From: Adiantum capillus-veneris
Taxonomy: Eukaryota > Streptophyta > Polypodiopsida > Polypodiales > Pteridaceae
Reading direction: 5' to 3'
DNA length: 64,000 nucleotides
NCBI GenBank assembly: GCA_014529385.2
Contig: CM043949.1
Span: 111,645,977 to 111,709,976, forward strand
Positions 10,120 to 21,999 of the stretch are shown in pieces. The notes under the pieces are model-generated. The model searched no databases and was not told where the DNA came from. It saw only the letters and a list, made by a program, of their open reading frames with translations. Position 1 is the stretch's first letter, and the number at the start of each line of letters is the position of its first letter. Both the position numbers and the translations under genes were made by a program.

Positions 10120-12960
10120 GGACCTTTGAAAATGACAACCTTTTTGAACATGATGAAAAACCTAAGGTAAGATGAAAATTTTGCAAGCACAATGTCTAGG
10201 CCAATGAAGCTTTGAGCCTAACTTTGACTGATAGAGCAACACTAGATCCCTCTTTTTGAATTCTCTTACTTTGATTTTACTATCATTCAAGTGCTTTATC
10301 TTCTATTGAACCACCTCTTGTTCCAACATAGTTCTCTATATGATTCATAGTATCTCACCAATTCATCCAATCTTTGCTTTGAGTTTCATTTGAAATCCTA
10401 CCATGCTCAATAGGTAGTCGAAGACTAGGAATTGAAAACTCTATAGCCATCACTACTTTTGTGTCATAAACCATCTTGAAAGGTGTCATCCCAATGATAA
10501 CCTTGTGAACGGTTTGATACGCCCATAATGCAATTTGATGTTTCTCATCCCAACTATGAGGCCCTTTCTGACATTTTTTGTCAATATGGTTTTGATTGTC
10601 TTGTTGCTGCTTTCAGCTTGCCCATTCCATGTGGCATAGTATGGTGTTGATTTTTGATACTTGATTGAGAAAATGTCAGTCAATGTTTGGATTGTCTCAT
10701 TGATGAAATGGGATTACTTATTTGACACAATTTCAATCGGACATTGTAATCTTTGAATTACACGCTCATATAAAAATCATGTAGTAGACTTAACAGTGTT
10801 GTCAGGTAATACCTTAGCCTCTATCCATTTGCTAACATAGTAGATTTCCATCACAATGTACTTTTTCTTTCTAGAGGTTATCTTCTTGAATGAACCCATG
10901 AATTCTAGTCCCCATTTCATAAACACTCCCAATTGTTGAATGGGTGTTACAGGGGTCATATATGTTGGTGGTATCCTTCCCATCCTCTGACAAATACCAC
11001 AAGCTATGCAGAAAGCCCTAACATCATCCATCATATTCTACCACCATAGTCCCACTTGCAAAATTTCTTACAAGCAATGCCAATGGAAAAAAGTCCTCCA
11101 GAGTTCCCATTGTGAGCCTCTGTAATCACTTGCATTCTTCCTTGCATAGGCACACACCATCAAAGAACCCCATTAATGCCCAATGTATACAAAGATCCTC
11201 TTATGATGGTGAACTTCAAACTCTTCAAAATGAGTGCCTTCTTATTTTTCTAGGACCACTTTTCTAGGAATCCCCCATACTGAAGGAAATCATACACACA
11301 TCTTGCAATTTTTTATCTGATCCTTCCATTTTCAAACTCTAAAACAATTCAACGTCTGGATCCGCCCGCATTAATATCTCTGAAAATCCTTCTATACTCC
11401 TTGATAAGAAATTGGCACCACAGTGAGTCTTGCCTAGATTATGGAAGATTCTAAACACAAGCTCCATCAAGAACAACATCCATGTGATCAATCTCCCTTG
11501 GATAATGACTTTGTCGAAAAAAAACAAAAGACTATAATGAACTACATAAAAGTGAAATATCTTGCACAATAGATCATGTATGCACTTCGTTTCACTAAAG
11601 ACCATTCCCATTCTCCCCCTCTCTGTTGTGAAATAACCTTGTTTAGCTATACTAAACTAGTGACTAACAAAGTAGACTAGGTTGTCTATCTTCCCATTAG
11701 GCTTGGCCAATATATATCACTCACATTGCTGCTCTAGATGCATCCACATGCACATGGATAATATCCTAGTCTGGTTGATGAAAGATTGTCTTGCTATTGA
11801 TCTCCTCCTTTAGACACTAAAAATTTGCTTCACATTATGGGGTCCAAATAAATTTCTTTCCCTTTTGAGTTAATTCATATAGAGGAAGTGCCTTTTGCTG
11901 CAAACATGTGAATGAATCTTCTATATAAATTGACATACCCCAAGACTGAGCTCAGTTTAGATACAGTTGTTGGTGCTCTTGCCTATTGAACACATTTAAT
12001 CTTACCTCTTCCATCTCAATACAATTTCTAAAGACAATGTGTCCTAGAAGTTAGCCTGAAGTTGGCATACCATAAACACTAACTTAAATGGGTTCAAATA
12101 GATTCTCTTCTCTTTGCATCTTGTAAAAAACATTTCCAAAAATAATAGATGCATTGCTTCCGTTGAGAATATTGTGAAGTCATCCATAAATATAGCTAGA
12201 AATTATGCAAGAACTCATTGAAGATATCCACAATGCATCTTTGAAAGGTTTTTGGAGCATTATATAACCCAAATGGAATTACTAGATACATAAATGCTCT
12301 CCATTCGGTGATGAAAATATTTTCTTTTATAATCTTCTGGTGCAATTTTTAGTTGATCATTGTGACCATCCATGAAATTGCTCATTTTGTGTTTAGCAAT
12401 CTCATCTAGCAACATATCTATGAATGAAAGTGGGTATGGATCTTTAATGGTTTGAGCATTAAGCTTCCTATAATCCACACACACCCTCAACTTTCCATTC
12501 TTCTTCAGTACCACTACAATTTATAACAACCATTATTGCTTGCCACTTTAGTAATGAGCCTAGCTCTAGAAGATTGTTGATCTCCTCGTTTACCTTCTTG
12601 GAATAATTGGGATTCATTCTATACCTTTGCAGTCTCACTAGTCTGGTATCTAGTTTCATCGATATCCGATGTTAGCAAACTTCTAGATCAATACACTTCA
12701 GATCATTGTGCTCCCATGCAAATACATCTTTGTACTTCTAAAACAAGTCTAGATTTCTCTTTAATCTTTGGCTTCATATATTTGTTGATATTAACCACTT
12801 TGGGATTTTAATTTGTGTCAAGATTCCACTCTTCAATCTCTTAATTTTTTAGAAGGATCAAATTTGGACCACCTCCTTTTCTTTTGGCTAATGACTCTAC
12901 TTCTTTTTCAGTTCAAATACCAACTACATACTCATTGAACGGATCTCCTGGCTGTGCAAG
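10120..12960 (-). pseudogene. Ty3/gypsy pol remnant A
   Basis: Reverse-strand decayed gypsy polyprotein. Reading leftwards: reverse transcriptase N-terminal part (12659-12260, with KKNGKLRVCVDYRKLNAQT, typical of Ty3 RT); degraded RT and RNase H (about 12250-11350); integrase zinc-binding region (around 11034, CGICQR), integrase core (10990-10780, PPTYMTPVTPIQQLGVF...KWIEA) and a later core segment (10683-10486, STPYYATWNGQAESSNKTI containing the catalytic glutamate context); C-terminal tail (about 10350-10150). Many stops and frameshifts. RT before integrase identifies the superfamily. The N-x-Q-AES-x-NKT context resembles Athila/Tat lineages, but I would not assign a lineage. Confidence 0.75.
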
Positions 12961-13214
12961 TCCATGTTCCATTTCCACCCTTTTTGCAACCTAGTTTGGA
13001 TTGTATGTAAGATTTTGATTAAGGCAAAAAAAGATTAGATGCATTCATGGTAGTGACAATTTTATAATAATTAGGAGCAAAAAATTTAGAGAGAGAGAAC
13101 TCAAATGAATATAGGCTTTCTTGATTGATTAGGATGAAAAGGGCTAAAATACAAGCTAAGCAATATGGCCTTATATAGGCTCATAGTGGAAAGGTGGCAT
13201 TTAAAGCTAGAAAG

Positions 13215-13536
13215 TGATTTCCATCACATGTGGGAGAAGGGTCAAATTTGTCCCTTTAGGTCTAGTGAAGCTTCCCTTAAATTTTTGTGGCAATCCAAGT
13301 CCATTTAGTCAATAAAATGGCATGATGACCTAGAGCGGTGAGAAAGGACATAGGCAAATTTTTCAACCATTAAGTGATGGTTTTCTTGTTGAGTTGATGC
13401 TTATGAGGTTTTTTTCTTCAGGATTGACAACCTCAAAGAGTGGCCGTGCCACATACAAGTCACTTCCTGGGGTATTGACATTATGTTAGTGCCAGATAGC
13501 TATGCTATAGATGTTTGTCGCAGTGACCCGCTGACA
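13215..13536 (+). repeat. LTR-like block, relative of 38152-38482
   Basis: The last 230 bases align by eye with 38250-38482: GCATGATGACCTAGAGC / GCATGATGAGCTAGAGC, CCTCAAAGAGT, GGTATTGACAT / GAGTATTGACAT, and AGCTATGCTATAGA / AGCTATGTTATAGA. Both end in CTGACA or CTAACA. In the second copy the block is followed directly by a primer-binding-site-like sequence, which is why I read the block as the 3' part of an LTR. No primer binding site follows here, so this is a solo LTR or a fragment. Confidence 0.5.
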
Positions 13537-15985
13537 TTCATCTTTGCAAATCCCTTTGTTTTATTGGCATCCATTGCAATTCAAAAAGGATACTTTCAAT
13601 TGTAAATCCATCTCATCGGTCACATGTTTCTATTTTCTTGAGGGACTTGCCTCCTTCTTAGGAATAATTTCTTCATAAGACATGTCCTTGTTTTTGTATT
13701 CCTATCCTCATATGTCTTACGAGGCACATTTTCTTACTTAATAGTGAAATATTTACATTAAAAAAGATATTGTTTCGCTCAAATAAATTCAAATATTGTC
13801 AAGGGCAATATTCTAGTGGATCTCATCCAACATGGTACATATGATTGGTTGTTTTATTGAGCGAGGTGCTCGTTGCTTACCCACTCTATGTGCCCCATAA
13901 ACCATAATTCATTACATTTTAAAGTGGCACTTTTGAAGAAGTATTCAATAAAATTGAAAATAGCTGGAGGTTTCTCCGACTTCTCTTTGGGAATCCACAT
14001 TCTCAAGATTCTTTGTTTGGGCCATGGCTTGTTGCATGAGAGAGAAATTGGAAACCAAATTTATACCATATACATTAGCCTAAGACTTAGTTGTGCATAT
14101 GATTATTCATCTCTTACATCACAAGTCATGGTGTCAAACTTCTTCTTGGGGGATCACTATAGGTAAAACCTACAGTGATTCAAGAATGATTTATAAAACC
14201 TCTTAGCTATGAATTTCTCACCAATATATTGTGTGCATTCAAGAACTATTTATAAAACCTCTTAGCTATGCATTTCTCACCAATAAAAGGGACCCTTTTT
14301 CTATTCCATCTATGAATATTTCCTTCAAGATCAACTTTGCAACACCCTTCCATATGTAAAATGATGTGAAAATATAGAATAAATAAATCCCTACTATTGA
14401 ATCCATGTGATATGCATTTTTTAATGTATTCACCCATTCAAGAAAATTCTCCTCTTTTAAGAGGAAATCCATTCACCGAGCGGAACAATCCGAGTGCAGA
14501 ATATTTTTGAGAAAAAGTAAAGAGAACTATAACACAAATTTTTTTTTGTATTAAGCCCTACCATAATGTCAAGTGCAGGCAGTCCAACAAAATGGTCAAT
14601 CAATAGAAGGTGATCATTGCAACAATACAAATTCCTAATTGATTAAGTAACATAAGCTATCGAAACAATCTAAGTATAAATTCAGAAAAATATAATAGAA
14701 TAGAGGTCAATTTTATTTAGGTAAGTTCAATTTTGACGTGCAGATACTTTCTCGCCTCAAAATGAACATATATAGAAATTTTGTTATCCTATGTAGAGCC
14801 ATCACACTATTCTCTCAGTGGAATCAAAATTTAGGAATCTCAAATCCAAATACATTAATATTACATTATCTTTATTTGGATTGCTACGTCTATCATACTG
14901 TGTGATTCTACACGTGTATCAAATGCAGATAAGCTTTCAAAGATCTAATGTGGAGTGTGAGAACTTCATGTTCGCACTTCAGATAGATATGAAAATTGTC
15001 AAAGATTGCAATTAATCCCATTTCTAATAAAATTAAATTGCAAGATTTGATCAATATTAACGATTATCATAATGTGTGAAATCCTTAGGCTTGCACTTTA
15101 GATAAATCGATATAGTGCAATGGATTATAAAATCGATTATTGTAATGTGTGAAAGACAAAAGCTTGCATTTTAGATGAATCAATATAGTGCAATATGATT
15201 GAAATGTTTTGTTTGAAGTGATGAAGTTATTTAGTGCATCAAAATATAATTTGATTGACATGAGTTTATTGAAGAATGCAAAGACTATTATTGTCTATTG
15301 TTAATTGATAATGTAGCACGATACTAATTGATAATGTGGACAGATTTTGATCACTATATTCATCGATAGAGAATTGATTGTGCATTTTGTTGCTTTAAAT
15401 TAATTTTGACTTCAAAATTAACGAGTGGATTTTGTTGATCTGGCAGCTTAAATTTATTTGTTAGCATGGTGAAAGAACATGAGTGGAATTACGTTCACAA
15501 GCTACGTTGTCGTGCTGTGACACATACATAGTGGGAACGCATGCTACAAGATCTATCTTGTAACTTTTTAGATACATAATTATCTTTCCTATAATGTACA
15601 TATGCATATTTAAGTATAATAATAAGCCTTCTATCTCATCCTATTATTTTTCTCAAGGGTAACCTATCCTTACTTTACCATCAGAAAATACTATGGGAAA
15701 AGCTCAATAGCTCCGCCTCTTTAACTTGGGGCAAGAAGCATTGATTCTTTATTTCTACTATCTCATTATCATCTCACACCCTAGCTAGATCCTATATCTA
15801 GGGTAAACCCCAATATATATATATATTCTATGTATTTTTTATACTTTTCTTATATTTCTTTTTAAATAGCTACTAGGAGGGAATCAAATCCTAGTGGGAC
15901 ACTAGGTGGCATGATTTCAAAGATACACTTATTTTAATTCATTATTTCAAGCATGATTACAAAACTTTGTCAAGGAGAAATGTCA
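13537..15985. other. Non-coding, with two short tandem duplications
   Basis: No recognisable gene. A segment of about 50 bases is duplicated at 14178-14227 and 14237-14286 (TTATAAAACCTCTTAGCTATG in both, truncated here to the shared core). Another segment is repeated at 15061-15132 and 15133-15200 (ATTxxxATAATGTGTGAAA...TTTAGAT), with a weaker relative near 14951-14990. A 97-codon open frame at 13873-14166 (+) has no recognisable motif. Confidence 0.4.
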
Positions 15986-16588
15986 TGCTTTCATATGGCA
16001 TGAGGTGTCCTTTGGAATTAAATGAAAGTCTAGGCTAAGGGGACCACGGGAAGACTTTTGATGCCAGAAATGGACCCTATTTTGATGAATTTTTTACACA
16101 AGGTTCCAATCCGAATTGGAAAATGATTTTAATGAAAATCGTAGATAATGAGCTGAAGTTTCTGCCCATATTTTTACTTTTTTATTTGGAGCCACGGTTG
16201 AGGAGATATGATCAAAATACTGGACCCTAGTCTGCCCACATAATGCAGGGACAACTCATTTCCAACTTTTCCAATTCCTATTCACACTGGCTCCTCTCTT
16301 CTTGTGCAAACCCTTGGGGGTTCCCTTCACCTATAAAAGGGGACCTCTTCTTCCTTGAAGGGAACTCAAGCATTCAAGCCATTGATGAGAGGAATTCTTG
16401 AGGGAGTGAGTAGTAATGCCTAATTTTACTTAGCCCATTAACATAAGCCCAAGCCTACACTTTCTCCTAGAGGAAGACTAGCCATTCTTGTACGCTATCC
16501 TTAGAAGATCAACTCTAATCAAAGAAGGTGTTGTACTTGACGTATCAATCAAAGTGGAGTGCTCCCCTCTTCTTCTCTCTCCATCAAT
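15986..16588 (+). repeat. Possible LTR with TATA box
   Basis: A TATA-like CCTATAAAAGG lies at 16330-16340, followed by about 250 bases of transcribed-leader-like sequence ending CTCTCCATCA at 16588. Four bases later TGGTGCCGAAGGG begins, which resembles the start of a retroelement primer binding site (TGG at the junction). There is no second copy in the window and no coding follows, so this is a tentative call. Confidence 0.3.
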
Positions 16589-16892
16589 AATGGTGCCGAA
16601 GGGTTTGTCAAGTAAGATGTGTTCTACATTGATGTTTTCTTGATTTCTTGTTGTTTTCATTTTCATCTTTAATCCAAAATATATATATATGTATCTAATC
16701 TCATCTCCTTAACCAAACCTATCTCTCTCACTCTTAGTAATTCATCCTCTCTACAAATTTTAGGTTCTCCTTGCTACAGGTACATCTCTCCCCACAGTAT
16801 CCTTATTGCCTACGGGTAAGAATAGGGCTTGGGAGGGAAACTTCTCATCTCTTCACTTCTCTCATATCTACATTTCTCACATACTATCCTAG

Positions 16893-17320
16893 ATGAATAA
16901 CCCACATGATGATCATTTCTATCGCTTTCACTCTGTACGATCTATTAGAATTAACGTATGGATTAGCCGAAAAATACACTTTCAACAACGTATAGTGTTT
17001 CTCTTTGGCCCAGAAAGGCTTAATGAAATACTTCTATCACCGGATCCCATCATACTACCTCTCATATACTATAACTTTTCTTTTGACGTAAGCGTAGTTA
17101 TCTTGCTATGAACCAAGAGGATTTGTACACACAATTAATCCCAATCACTAGAAAAAATATATATATTATGGTAAGCACAAAACTACAATTCCAAAGAACA
17201 ATTCGTAGCCTATTTGGTCAGTCAAGATTGAATGCCATTAACTCATCTATTAACCCTTTCATATTACCCATGATACGATATGACCATAGCCTTGATGTTT
17301 TCATCTTCGTGTTGTTTTGA
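16893..17320 (+). other. Two tandem, diverged reading frames of unknown function
   Basis: Two consecutive short frames (16893-17111 and 17108-17320) look like diverged copies of one another. Both contain LFG-x2-RLN-x-I, then S-x2-P-x-ILP-x-I-x-Y, then S-x-DV, in the same order and about 200 bases apart. They may be the two halves of an old tandem duplication that was once coding, or a non-coding duplication with chance frames. They lie just upstream of the hAT remnant A. No family is recognised. Confidence 0.35.
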
Positions 17321-17524
17321 CATTCTCTTTTGTGTTCTTTCTTTGTGTGTGTGAGTGCAAGAGAGAAAGAGTGAGTCTTCTTTGATTGCACTTCTTTCCA
17401 AACCCTAGTCTTCATGGCATCTATGGTTTAACTCCTTCATATAGTTTTTGTTGAGTTCTCTCACAAAATCTCACAGCCATAAGCCCGGTGCTTTCCTGGC
17501 AAGACTGCAAATTTCTCGACAACG

Positions 17525-18560
17525 TGTTGGAAAGAATACATCTTGATTGAAATGCAAGACATGCGGCCATGAATTCAATGGTAATGCAACTAGAATCAAA
17601 GAGCATTTGTTTAAAGTCCCTGGTAATGTGTCTGAGTGTACGGCGCCGCGAAGAGATATTCATGCTAGATTGCGAAAGTACGCTTGCATTGTAGAGAATA
17701 GAGCAATGGATGTTGAAATGTCATTTGTCAATGAGAGGATAGAGCATGTGCCTACGAAAGAAAATGTTCAGACTCCCAGTCAACTTCTTTTCACGGACGT
17801 GCTTCGACTTCAGCAACAACAAATCCTAGCTCAACTAAAGCTAGTAAAGCATCATCCAATGGCCAAACATTGTATGAACCGATAGATAAGCAATGGCTGC
17901 TTGAGTTGCACTTGAAATGGATGCAAGATTTTGTGGCTTGTGGTATACCATTCAATGCTGTGCGCAACCCCATATAATAATATGCTTTAATGATCATGGC
18001 CGAAAAGGGGTTTGTGCTTCCTGATTATAATAAGACTATTCGGACAAGAGGATGGGAGGATTGATTTTCATCAGCAAGTTGATAATGCTGATAGAACCGG
18101 CATGCTATAAGATCCATGGCATATACTAATGCCACTGCACACACAAGTGCGCCTCTATGGTGGAAGGAGTATGGTGGGGAGAAAGTGGAGCTACAACACA
18201 TTGCTATCAGGGTTCTATCTATTGCAACATCAAGTGGAAACTGTGAGAGGAAATGGTTGGCTTTTGACTTTATGCATACTAGGAAACAAAACCGGCTTCA
18301 TCCTCAATGTGCTACTGATTTGGTTTATGTTTTTTGCAACATGAGACTCATTCATAAGCCGGTGAACATTGCGACAAGAGCAACACAAAGCACTATGGTG
18401 TTTTTCAAACCCATGAAGCTATAACTGTGGAAGTAGATGATGATGATGATATGGAATGGGAGATAGCTTCAAAATGCTCTGATATGGATGAAATAGATGA
18501 TAGGGTTGGTTTGTTGATTGAGATGAAGATGTATGAATTAAGGTCTATAAGTTTTTCTCG
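17525..18560 (+). pseudogene. hAT transposase remnant A (BED finger + dimerisation domain)
   Basis: The frame from about 17551 begins with a BED-type zinc finger (CKTCGHEFNGNATRIKEHL, then a Cys about 11 residues later). Near 17880-18050 comes a GIPFNAVRNP segment, the conserved stretch that precedes DUF659 in plant hAT proteins. DUF659 itself is missing: the sequence passes through stops directly to the C-terminal dimerisation domain at 18140-18345 (LWWKEYGGEKVELQHIAIRV, CERKW, HTRKQNRL, LVYVFCNMRL). An acidic tail (DDDDMEWEIASKCSDMDEID) follows. This is an internally deleted transposase. Copy B at 49.6-52.5 kb has the same C-terminus and tail. The reverse-strand kinase-like gene A converges on it. 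Confidence 0.75.
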
Positions 18561-18596
18561 CTATGAGTGTGAAAATTATGATACTACAACATGTTC

Positions 18597-18599
<3 letters not shown>

Positions 18600-18679
<80 letters not shown>
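18600..18679. repeat. (CT)n microsatellite, about 40 units
   Basis: Pure CT run between the 3' end of the hAT remnant A and the 3' end of the facing kinase-like gene A. In the homologous interval of locus B the corresponding place holds only a short CTCTCTCTTTCT, which may be the seed of this expansion. Confidence 0.95.
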
Positions 18680-18683
<4 letters not shown>

Positions 18684-18843
18684 CTTTTGCAATAAGAGTC
18701 ATAACTATACTTAGATACAATACAATATAGTTTTTAGCGATTGAGAATACAAAAATGGCCAGTTGAGGGGATAAATGACGAGCTGTGATTACAAAAACTA
18801 TAGCCCTTCACCCAAATAGACAGGGGTAAAGTGAGCAAAGTGC

Positions 18844-20862
18844 TCAACCCAAAGATTGAGTCAGCTCATTGAGTAGTTTGTCTATGTCAAAATCGGCACT
18901 TTCAGGCGTAGGAGATGGGCCTAGAGGCCCTTGCTGCGAAGAACGAGCCTAATCTGGCAATGGACCATAGAGTTTTGCATACTGTTGCAGCTTGTCTTGG
19001 GCCTCGGATAGCTCTATCTCAAGCTCAAGGATTCTACTCTACAAAATATCAAGTGTCTCTCCTTGTCTTGCAAGATCTTGCCCTTGGCTTGCCAATGTAA
19101 TGAGTGTGTCTGATTCTTCGGAAAGCAGAACTATGGGACTTTTGCGTGGAGGCATTGGATTATTTGCATGACTTGCAATCACTTTCTCTGCAATCCGACC
19201 ATGGCCAATGCCAGAGTTCTTGGGGTGGTCTGACCAATCCATGCGTCTCCCAGAGATGTTGTGAACATAACATTGCTGTATAAAGTAGAGTGCCATTTGA
19301 TTGTTGTTTGGCATAACTCTCTCTTGATGTATGAATATTTGTAGCAACACTCATACGCTCATCCTTTGCACTGCAAATCCGATAGCTTTATAGGCACTGA
19401 TTCCTTGGAATTGCTGCTGATTCAAAATAAATGTTGGCACACAAAGTGACTTGGACCTAGTTTAGTGCACTTCTTAAGGCTTAGAGGCTTGCCTTGCAAC
19501 CCAGACTCATCCTCTTCAATCCATGCAATAGCTTCGAGATCTTTCTCCTGACCATAACTTTCTCTCTCTTCTTTATAGATGGCTTGTGCTTTGTCGTGGT
19601 TAAGTTCTTCTTCCATATCTGTCAATCAAGCAAAGATGTCATCATGAGAAAGATTTTTTGTAAAGTTAACATCTTATAACTTTCAAATCTTCAAAGAAAT
19701 AGACAAGATATCTTAATCTTGCAGCAATAAAGAGACATAATATTTATTGCCGTGTTGTTAGAAAGAGTTAAGATAATTTGATCTATTATATAATTTAAAA
19801 GTGCAACTAAAGAGGACCATAAAATATTCATCACTTCAATCATCACTTGGTCATAGACCAAAAATCATTACAATGTCATCGCGCACTCTATGGGCACCAT
19901 TTAGACATAGGGAAAAATCAAAAGCGTTATGTCGGGCTAAGGGATTGTTTCGCTTGCCACTCTCAAGGTGGGTAAGTACATTGCCTTAAAAATCCCTTTT
20001 ATTTTGCTCTTGTGGCACTTCCATGCACTTCAAGAGCCGTTTACAAGTATGACACATGGAGTAAATATCCATGGCTTTGTTCTAGGGAGGGGGATTAGTA
20101 GATATGAATTCTAGGGTAGCCCATGGAAAATCTCTCTCACTCTATTTTCTAGTTTCTAGTTTCAAGTTGCACAGAGGAGGAAAATATGTCGTTGTTTTGG
20201 TCTTTGTACACGACCCCCAATACACAATGCTTGCATAGACCCCCTTATGTCCAAAGTGAAGCATCATGTTGCAGGAGTGAAGATCATTGTGGAGAAAGTC
20301 GTGTGCATATAGATACTTCAGGGTCTGATAAAGAGAGTTTATTATCTGCAAAATGTTATTTTGGAACAACTATAGCTGAGATTTATCGAGTGCAAGAGTG
20401 ACACTAGCAGGAGTCTCTACTCTAACCGTAGTCTCTAGCTCTGAAGTAGCATCGAAAGAGCTGACTTCTACTCTCGTGTGCTTTGCTGCTCTTTCCAGCT
20501 TTCCCTTGCTCTTGAACTTAGTATACAACTATTGTACAAGTTGTATGCAAGTAACTACGCTGGCAAAGTAATTATTTCACGGTTTTCTAGATCCTAAAAA
20601 ATATTCGCAATCTATCCAATAGAATGCTTGACCATGTTTGATAATGAACCTGAGGTTATTAAAGATATGTAAAATGCATTCTGGGGTGTAAATGCGTGTT
20701 GAAGCTTCTCAAAGACAGACTTTGATAAAGCGTTTGTGAATTGGTAATACTCTTTCAGAGTTGAGGGGTTTAGGAAATGACGAAGCTCAAGCTCTAACAT
20801 GTGATGAAAGTGACGTATCAAGACAAATTTTTGGTGATTTTTTCCAGCTTAATATCCGCCAT
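18844..20862 (-). pseudogene. Kinase-like/coiled-coil protein remnant A, facing hAT A
   Basis: Reverse-strand decayed gene in several frames, collinear with 55079-52944. Reading leftwards: possible ATG 20862-20860; helical block (about 20820-20612, FLNPSTLKEYYQFTNALSK); basic linker (about 20500); kinase C-lobe with catalytic loop HNDLHSCN (20291-20268) after LKYLYAHDFL; VYWG where DFG is expected; PWATLEFISTN (about 20126) and DIYSMC in place of the usual APE and D-x-YS region; linker with IHQERVMPNNNQ, YFIQQCY and GIGHGRI (19330-19190); PRKSPIVLLSEESD (19130-19085); coiled coil ILELEIELSEAQDKLQQY (about 19040-18985); C-terminal ELTQSLG and TGA at 18846-18844. The kinase N-lobe is absent here but present in copy B. 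Homology to a kinase is clear; the substrate and role are unknown. Confidence 0.65.
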
Positions 20863-21188
20863 ATCTGCAAGATATAATTTTATAACATAAATGTTCTCAG
20901 AGAAGAGGAAAAACTATCAAATTCGTGTCATGTTTGTTAATCCAGATTTCATACACAATTTGACTTAATTCATAGCAAGTGGTGATATATTATGATTGCA
21001 ATACATACATTGTACAATAGAGAGGAGAATACACGAAGAGAGAGATGGAGAGGTGTGAACAGACCAAGAGTGTGAGGTACACTCGTCACAAGAACTGGAC
21101 CCTGTTATGTGTGCTACATAATACACGTAAATGATCGGAGCGTGAAAGTGGGAAACCCAGTTGGTGTGAGGTACACTCAACACATGTC

Positions 21189-21955
21189 TTGGACGTTGTT
21201 GTAATGTTGATTGATAGTTTAATCAATCTAATCCCTGATGAAGTGTGTGGAACGCACAACACAATCATCAACAAACAATTTGAAATCCTGGATTGTGGTC
21301 AAACATTGTACATATTTACATCCAAGACTACACCAAGTCATCTACTGATAAGCCCGGGGAGGTCACCTAATAAAAATGTAACATATCACGTGAGTTCAAC
21401 AGAAGGGTATTTAAAGTTCTTGAAACTTACAGAAATATATATACAGAAGGGTATTATTTTTTCAAATTTGAAAAAAAATTACAGATTTTAAAAGAAAAGG
21501 GTATATTATATTCTTAACAAAATTCACAGATAAGGGGTTTTACAAACATGCCTTGAACTCACGTGATATGGTAGTTTTACACATAGTGAACCCCCCGAGC
21601 TGATAAGTGGTGTATCTATGGATCAAAAACTACAAGGCGTGTCATGCTAAGATGAAGAGGGCATAGGTATGCATATCTCCACTCTTAGGTAGAAAAATGT
21701 ATCCATCATATTTCTATGTAGTAAGAACGATGATGTGACTTAATCCAATCCCTGATGAAGTGTGTGGAACTCACAACACAAACATTAGTGGACAACTTAA
21801 CAATCTCAGATGTAGGCCAAATATCGTATGTATCTACATCTAAGACAACACCAAGTCATCTAGTGATGAACAATGATGTGTCTTTGGAGTTCAAAACACA
21901 AGAGTAACCAGTGCGTCACACAAAGATGAAGAGGGCATAAACTATCCATCTCTCT
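21189..21955. repeat. Direct repeat pair (about 220 bp each), first copy split by a MITE
   Basis: Copy 1 is 21215-21352 plus 21600-21690; copy 2 is about 21737-21955. Shared landmarks: CCCTGATGAAGTGTGTGGAAC, CCAAATATCG/CAAACATTG, CAACACCAAGTCATCTA / ACACCAAGTCATCTA, and AAGATGAAGAGGGCATA. The copies are diverged by about a fifth of positions by eye. A shorter relative of GTGTGAGGTACACTC occurs twice near 21070 and 21167. No coding. Confidence 0.75.
21353..21599. mobile_element. MITE, 247 bp, 8-bp target duplication
   Basis: Terminal inverted repeats of about 47 bp with mismatches: the left end begins CCCGGGGAGGTCAC, the right end is the complement of CTCGGGGGGTTCAC. The inner 17 bases are perfectly inverted (21383-21399 and 21553-21569, containing CACGTG). 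CTGATAAG flanks both sides (21345-21352 and 21600-21607). The paralogous repeat copy at 21737-21955 lacks the insert, so it serves as an empty site. Eight-base duplications are typical of hAT-superfamily elements. There is no coding capacity, so it would need a transposase in trans. Confidence 0.85.
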
Positions 21956-21999
21956 ACTTTCTGTTTGATGAAAAAAAACTCTTGTGTGTACGTGAAACA

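Noticed and set aside
13215-13536. The LTR-like block at 13.2 kb as the 5' LTR of the reverse gypsy remnant beside it
   Set aside because: Its orientation, judged from the primer binding site in the 38-kb relative, is opposite to that of the reverse gypsy element.
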